DNA from: CAWULT01 sp963923455
GTDB taxonomy: Bacteria; Acidobacteriota; Vicinamibacteria; Vicinamibacterales; UBA2999
Assembly (NCBI GenBank): GCA_963923455.1
Contig: CAWULT010000073.1
Coordinates: forward strand, 1-23,524
DNA length: 23,524 nucleotides
Direction: 5' to 3'
Each line of letters starts with the position of its first letter. Position 1 is the stretch's first letter. Positions 20,990-23,524 of the stretch are shown here, piece after piece. The notes beneath the pieces are model-generated. The model saw only the letters and a program-made list of their open reading frames with translations. It was not told the DNA's origin and ran no database searches. A program made the translations under genes and the position numbers.

Positions 20990-21778
20990 CTACCGGCGCG
21001 GGGGCTGCGACTGCGAGATCCACCGCAGGGCCTCCATCAGCCGGTCGTCGAACTCCGGCAGGTTGTCGCTGAACCGGTGATCGGCCGCGGCCACCACCCA
21101 CAGCCGCTTCGGCTCGCGCGCGGCGTCGAGCACGCGCTGCACTTCTTCACGCGGCACGAACTCGTCGTGCGTCGAATGGATGGCGGCCAGCGGCACCGGC
21201 GCCACCCGCCCGGCCACGTCGGACGCCCGGAAGGTCGGTTCGTTCGGCACGCCGTGCGTGACGTAGATCAGCGCGTCGCGCCAGCGCCAGCCGAGTTCAC
21301 TGACGTCGGGCAGGCCCAGGCCGACGACACCGGCGATCGCCGCCTTGGTCGCCGGGTCGGTCGCGGCCAGCAGCGACAGTCCAGCGCCCGCCGACACACC
21401 GATCAGCACGGGCCGGGCCGTCGCGCCACGCGCGGCGTACTCCGCCAGCACGCGGTAGTCCCACGGCTCGTCGCCCGGGCTCAGCGTGGCGGCCCCCGCG
21501 GTGAAGCTCGACAGATACGCCCGGACGTCGAAGCCGACGACGAAGTATCCCTTCGACGCCAGCACTTCCGCCACGTGGGGACCGAGATGGATCCATCCGC
21601 CGTCGCCACTCGAGACGATCACCGGCGGGTTGCCGCGGGTGCCGTAGAGGTGCACGCGCTGGGCGTGGCCGCGGATGACGACGGTGTCGGTCGTCTGCGC
21701 CGCAACGGGCGCCGCGGCGAGGCCCGCGAGGAGCAGGACCGGAGTCAGCAGGGCGGTGGTGATCTGGCGGCAGCACAT
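20990..21778 (-). CDS. AcvB/VirJ-type secreted alpha/beta hydrolase
   Basis: The 262-residue protein has a signal peptide (hydrophobic 7-24, cleavage near VAAQ, residue 28). The body fits the VirJ/AcvB hydrolase family: SGDGGW at 57-62, the nucleophile elbow GVSAG with S129, an Asp in HSTHDEF (D205) and HRFS with H234 give a complete Ser-Asp-His triad. Agrobacterium AcvB is a periplasmic lysyl-phosphatidylglycerol hydrolase encoded beside lpiA; the mprF gene lies directly downstream here, which supports a lipid-hydrolase role. AcvB itself is longer, with an extra N-terminal domain, while this single-domain form is VirJ-like. Its ribosome site AGGAG overlaps the end of the upstream paralogue, two bases away, so translation is coupled. 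Confidence 0.82.
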   Translation of the reverse strand: MCCRQITTALLTPVLLLAGLAAAPVAAQTTDTVVIRGHAQRVHLYGTRGNPPVIVSSGDGGWIHLGPHVAEVLASKGYFVVGFDVRAYLSSFTAGAATLSPGDEPWDYRVLAEYAARGATARPVLIGVSAGAGLSLLAATDPATKAAIAGVVGLGLPDVSELGWRWRDALIYVTHGVPNEPTFRASDVAGRVAPVPLAAIHSTHDEFVPREEVQRVLDAAREPKRLWVVAAADHRFSDNLPEFDDRLMEALRWISQSQPPRR

Positions 21779-21780
21779 GG

Positions 21781-22680
21781 TCAGGCTCCTGGTTTACAAG
21801 GCGGCGGCACGGGTCCGTCCGAGACCCACGCGAGCGCGTCCCGCAGCGCGGTCTCGAGCGGCGCGGCCGCGCCCGAGAAGCGGTGGTTCCTGGCCTCGAC
21901 GGCGAAGAACCGCCGGACGTCGGTGTCGGGGCCGAAGAGCACCCTCGCCGCAGAGGCGGGCAGGTATTCGTCCCGCGTCGACTGGATCACGGACGACCTC
22001 GTCGGCGCCAGCGCCCGCAGCAGCATGAACGTGTCGAACGAGCCGCCGCCGCCCTTCCCCGGCTCGGGGCGGTCGTCGTCGTCCGAGGCTTGGTCGTCGA
22101 CCGCGAGGTCGTCGCCGTCGTCGAGGCCGATCGCCACGACACCCTGCACGCGTTCGCTCCCGATCAGCGGACCGGCCGCGATCGCGGCCAGCGACGCGCC
22201 GCGCGACCAGCCCGTCAGCACGACGGGCGTCTCGCCGGGCAGCCCGAGGCGCTGCCGGGCCTGCGCCACGATGGTCGCATAGGCCCTGGCCACCTGCCCC
22301 CTCACGTGCGCGCGACGGTCGATCGCGAGGCGCAGGAACGCGCGCGTGCTGAAGCCCACGGCCGGGTAGCCATCGGCCGCCACCGAGCGGAACATGCCGA
22401 CGGCCGCGCCGAACCATCCGCCGTCGCCGCTGGCGTACAGCACCAGGGGGACGCCGGGCCGGCGCACGGCCGGCGCGGCCAGGTGCAGTTCCAGCAACCC
22501 GCCCGGCAGGTGTACGACGCTCGTCGTCATCGACGCGCCCGCGGGCAGGCGGGTCGGCAGGCGCAACGGCCCGCACCCGGAAGCAGCCACCGGCAACACG
22601 ATCACGAGCGCGGCCACCCACCCCGGTCTGCGACCCGCGCGTCTCACTCGCCCGGCGCGAGCCGGGCTGCCAGCCGTCAT
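21781..22680 (-). CDS. AcvB/VirJ-like lipoprotein hydrolase, second paralogue
   Basis: The 299-residue protein has a basic N-terminus, a hydrophobic stretch (21-34) and a lipobox VAASGC with lipidated C36, so it should be anchored to a membrane. The hydrolase part aligns with the downstream paralogue: SGDGGW at 84-89, GWSRG with S159, D237 in STRDEY and H266 in NHRFS, so the triad is complete. It differs by an acidic and glycine-rich insertion at about 187-213 (LDDGDDLAVDD, then DDDDRPEPGKGGGG). ATG 22680 overlaps the DUF1003 gene stop by 4 bp, and the next paralogue starts two bases after its own stop. Presence next to mprF suggests action on aminoacylated lipids, but the specificity may differ from the first copy. 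Confidence 0.8.
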   Translation of the reverse strand: MTAGSPARAGRVRRAGRRPGWVAALVIVLPVAASGCGPLRLPTRLPAGASMTTSVVHLPGGLLELHLAAPAVRRPGVPLVLYASGDGGWFGAAVGMFRSVAADGYPAVGFSTRAFLRLAIDRRAHVRGQVARAYATIVAQARQRLGLPGETPVVLTGWSRGASLAAIAAGPLIGSERVQGVVAIGLDDGDDLAVDDQASDDDDRPEPGKGGGGSFDTFMLLRALAPTRSSVIQSTRDEYLPASAARVLFGPDTDVRRFFAVEARNHRFSGAAAPLETALRDALAWVSDGPVPPPCKPGA

Positions 22681-23492
22681 GACCGCCTCGGCTCCGATGC
22701 GCGCAGCGTCTGCTCGAGCTGCGTCAGCCGCTCGTTCTGCAGATGGACCAGGTCGATGAGCCGGGCCCACTCCTGGCTGCGCGCGGCGTCCAGCTTCTCG
22801 TGCAGCGCCGTAATCTGCATCTCGGCGCGCAGGTTCACCTCGTAGTCGTTGCGCGCGTCGGCGCGATCGCGCTGCGCCAGCCGGTTCTGGCTCATCATGA
22901 TGATCGGCGCCTGGAGTGCGGCCACGCACGACAGCGCCAGGTTCAGCAGGATGTACGGATACGGGTCGAACGGGCGCGCCAGTTCCTGGTTGACGGCCAT
23001 CCACCCGACCATCACGACCAGGAAGAGCCCGATGAACGCCCAGCTGCCGCCGAACGCCGCCACGCGGTCGGCCAGGCGTTCGCCGAAGGTGAGACTGGCA
23101 TCGAACGCCTGGTTCGGATCCTGCGCCACCGGCGCGCGTCGCAGCACGACGGCCAGCACACGCCGCTCGATCGACGACAACTGCGCCAGATAGCGGTCGA
23201 GGTCGGCCGGCAGCGGCGGTGCGGACAGGGGCACCGTGGCCGGCAGCAGCTGCCGCAGCAGGCGGGGTACGCCCAGCAGCACCAGCGCGCCGAAGAGCGC
23301 CGCCACCGCGTGGACCGCCACGCTGTCGGGCGCCGTCACCTGCAGCGCCCGCAGCACCCACCCGCCGAGTTCCGCGCCCAGGGTGCCGGTGACGAGGTCG
23401 CCCAGCAGGCCGAAGTCGCGCCGGTCGCGGAGCACGGTGCGCATCACCCACCCCGACGAGAGGCCGATCAGAAGCCAGGTCAGCAGCTGCAT
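22677..23492 (-). CDS. DUF1003 membrane protein with GlsB/YeaQ-like N-terminus
   Basis: A 271-residue membrane protein. The first 50 residues (LLIGLSSGWVMRTVLRDRRDFGLLGDLVTGTLGAELGG in outline, 7-44) look like the small transglycosylase-associated GlsB/YeaQ family, followed by another hydrophobic segment (60-82) and a linker. DUF1003 covers about 130-230, with two helices and the hallmark FDPYPYILLNLALS then AALQAPIIMMSQNR. A coiled coil (about 220-265) ends the protein. The function of DUF1003 is not established. ATG 23492 has GGAGG ten bases upstream. It is the first gene of the operon leading to mprF, with a 4-bp overlap to the lipoprotein hydrolase, and the fusion of the two domains is uncommon in my experience. 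Confidence 0.82.
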   Translation of the reverse strand: MQLLTWLLIGLSSGWVMRTVLRDRRDFGLLGDLVTGTLGAELGGWVLRALQVTAPDSVAVHAVAALFGALVLLGVPRLLRQLLPATVPLSAPPLPADLDRYLAQLSSIERRVLAVVLRRAPVAQDPNQAFDASLTFGERLADRVAAFGGSWAFIGLFLVVMVGWMAVNQELARPFDPYPYILLNLALSCVAALQAPIIMMSQNRLAQRDRADARNDYEVNLRAEMQITALHEKLDAARSQEWARLIDLVHLQNERLTQLEQTLRASEPRRS

Positions 23493-23524
23493 GTCCGTCG
23501 ATCCTCCGGTCGGCCGCGGCCGAC

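Noticed and set aside
18285..21080. A 931-codon open frame antisense to mprF
   Set aside because: The translation is Arg/Gln/His-rich repetitive sequence typical of the reverse of a GC-rich membrane-protein gene; mprF on the minus strand explains the region.
1..23524. tRNA, rRNA, CRISPR array, transposase or prophage genes
   Set aside because: Reading both strands I saw no tRNA-like cloverleaf with a TTCGA arm, no regularly spaced direct repeats, and no transposase or integrase motifs. A tRNA or covariance-model scan would settle the RNA part.

Overview
The window is a GC-rich bacterial chromosome segment with dense protein coding on both strands, several 4-bp start/stop overlaps, and no RNA gene, insertion sequence or CRISPR array that I can see. 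The gene content suggests an Acidobacteriota member, most likely of the Vicinamibacteria. The pointers are a secreted ankyrin protein coupled to a DUF1592-type dihaem protein and a Tat-exported DUF1552 protein, plus a 305-residue secreted protein of a type I associate with that group. This placement is inference, not a database result.

Layout. 1-1756 (minus): an MmgE/PrpD-family enzyme translationally coupled to a MatC-type carboxylate transporter cut by the window edge. 2107-3063 (plus) and 3101-4288 (minus): a membrane HD-GYP protein converging on a receiver-like/PilZ protein whose key signalling residues look degenerate, so this is a cyclic-di-GMP-themed pair. 4686-9999 (plus): a three-gene export operon (ankyrin repeats, DUF1587/1592/1588/1585 cytochrome, DUF1552). 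10013-13523 (minus): a four-PAS histidine kinase and its LuxR-type response regulator, followed by a small AAA+ remnant of the sigma-54 activator type. 13611-16133 (plus): a 78-residue hypothetical protein, the 305-residue secreted protein, an unrecognised internally duplicated membrane protein, and a small VTT/DedA-like membrane protein. 16144-18352 (minus): pyruvate kinase and a pirin. 18426-23492 (minus): a DUF1003 membrane protein, two AcvB/VirJ-type alpha/beta hydrolases and MprF, packed head to tail.

The most coherent functional unit is the last one. MprF makes and flips aminoacylated phosphatidylglycerol, and in alphaproteobacteria AcvB hydrolyses that lipid, so this operon looks like a synthesis/removal module for membrane charge with two hydrolase paralogues. 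Other points worth a second look are a UUCG hairpin covering the Shine-Dalgarno sequence of the duplicated membrane protein, two tandem perfect hairpins between the pirin and pyruvate kinase genes, GC-rich palindromes at several gene ends, and the degenerate regulators.
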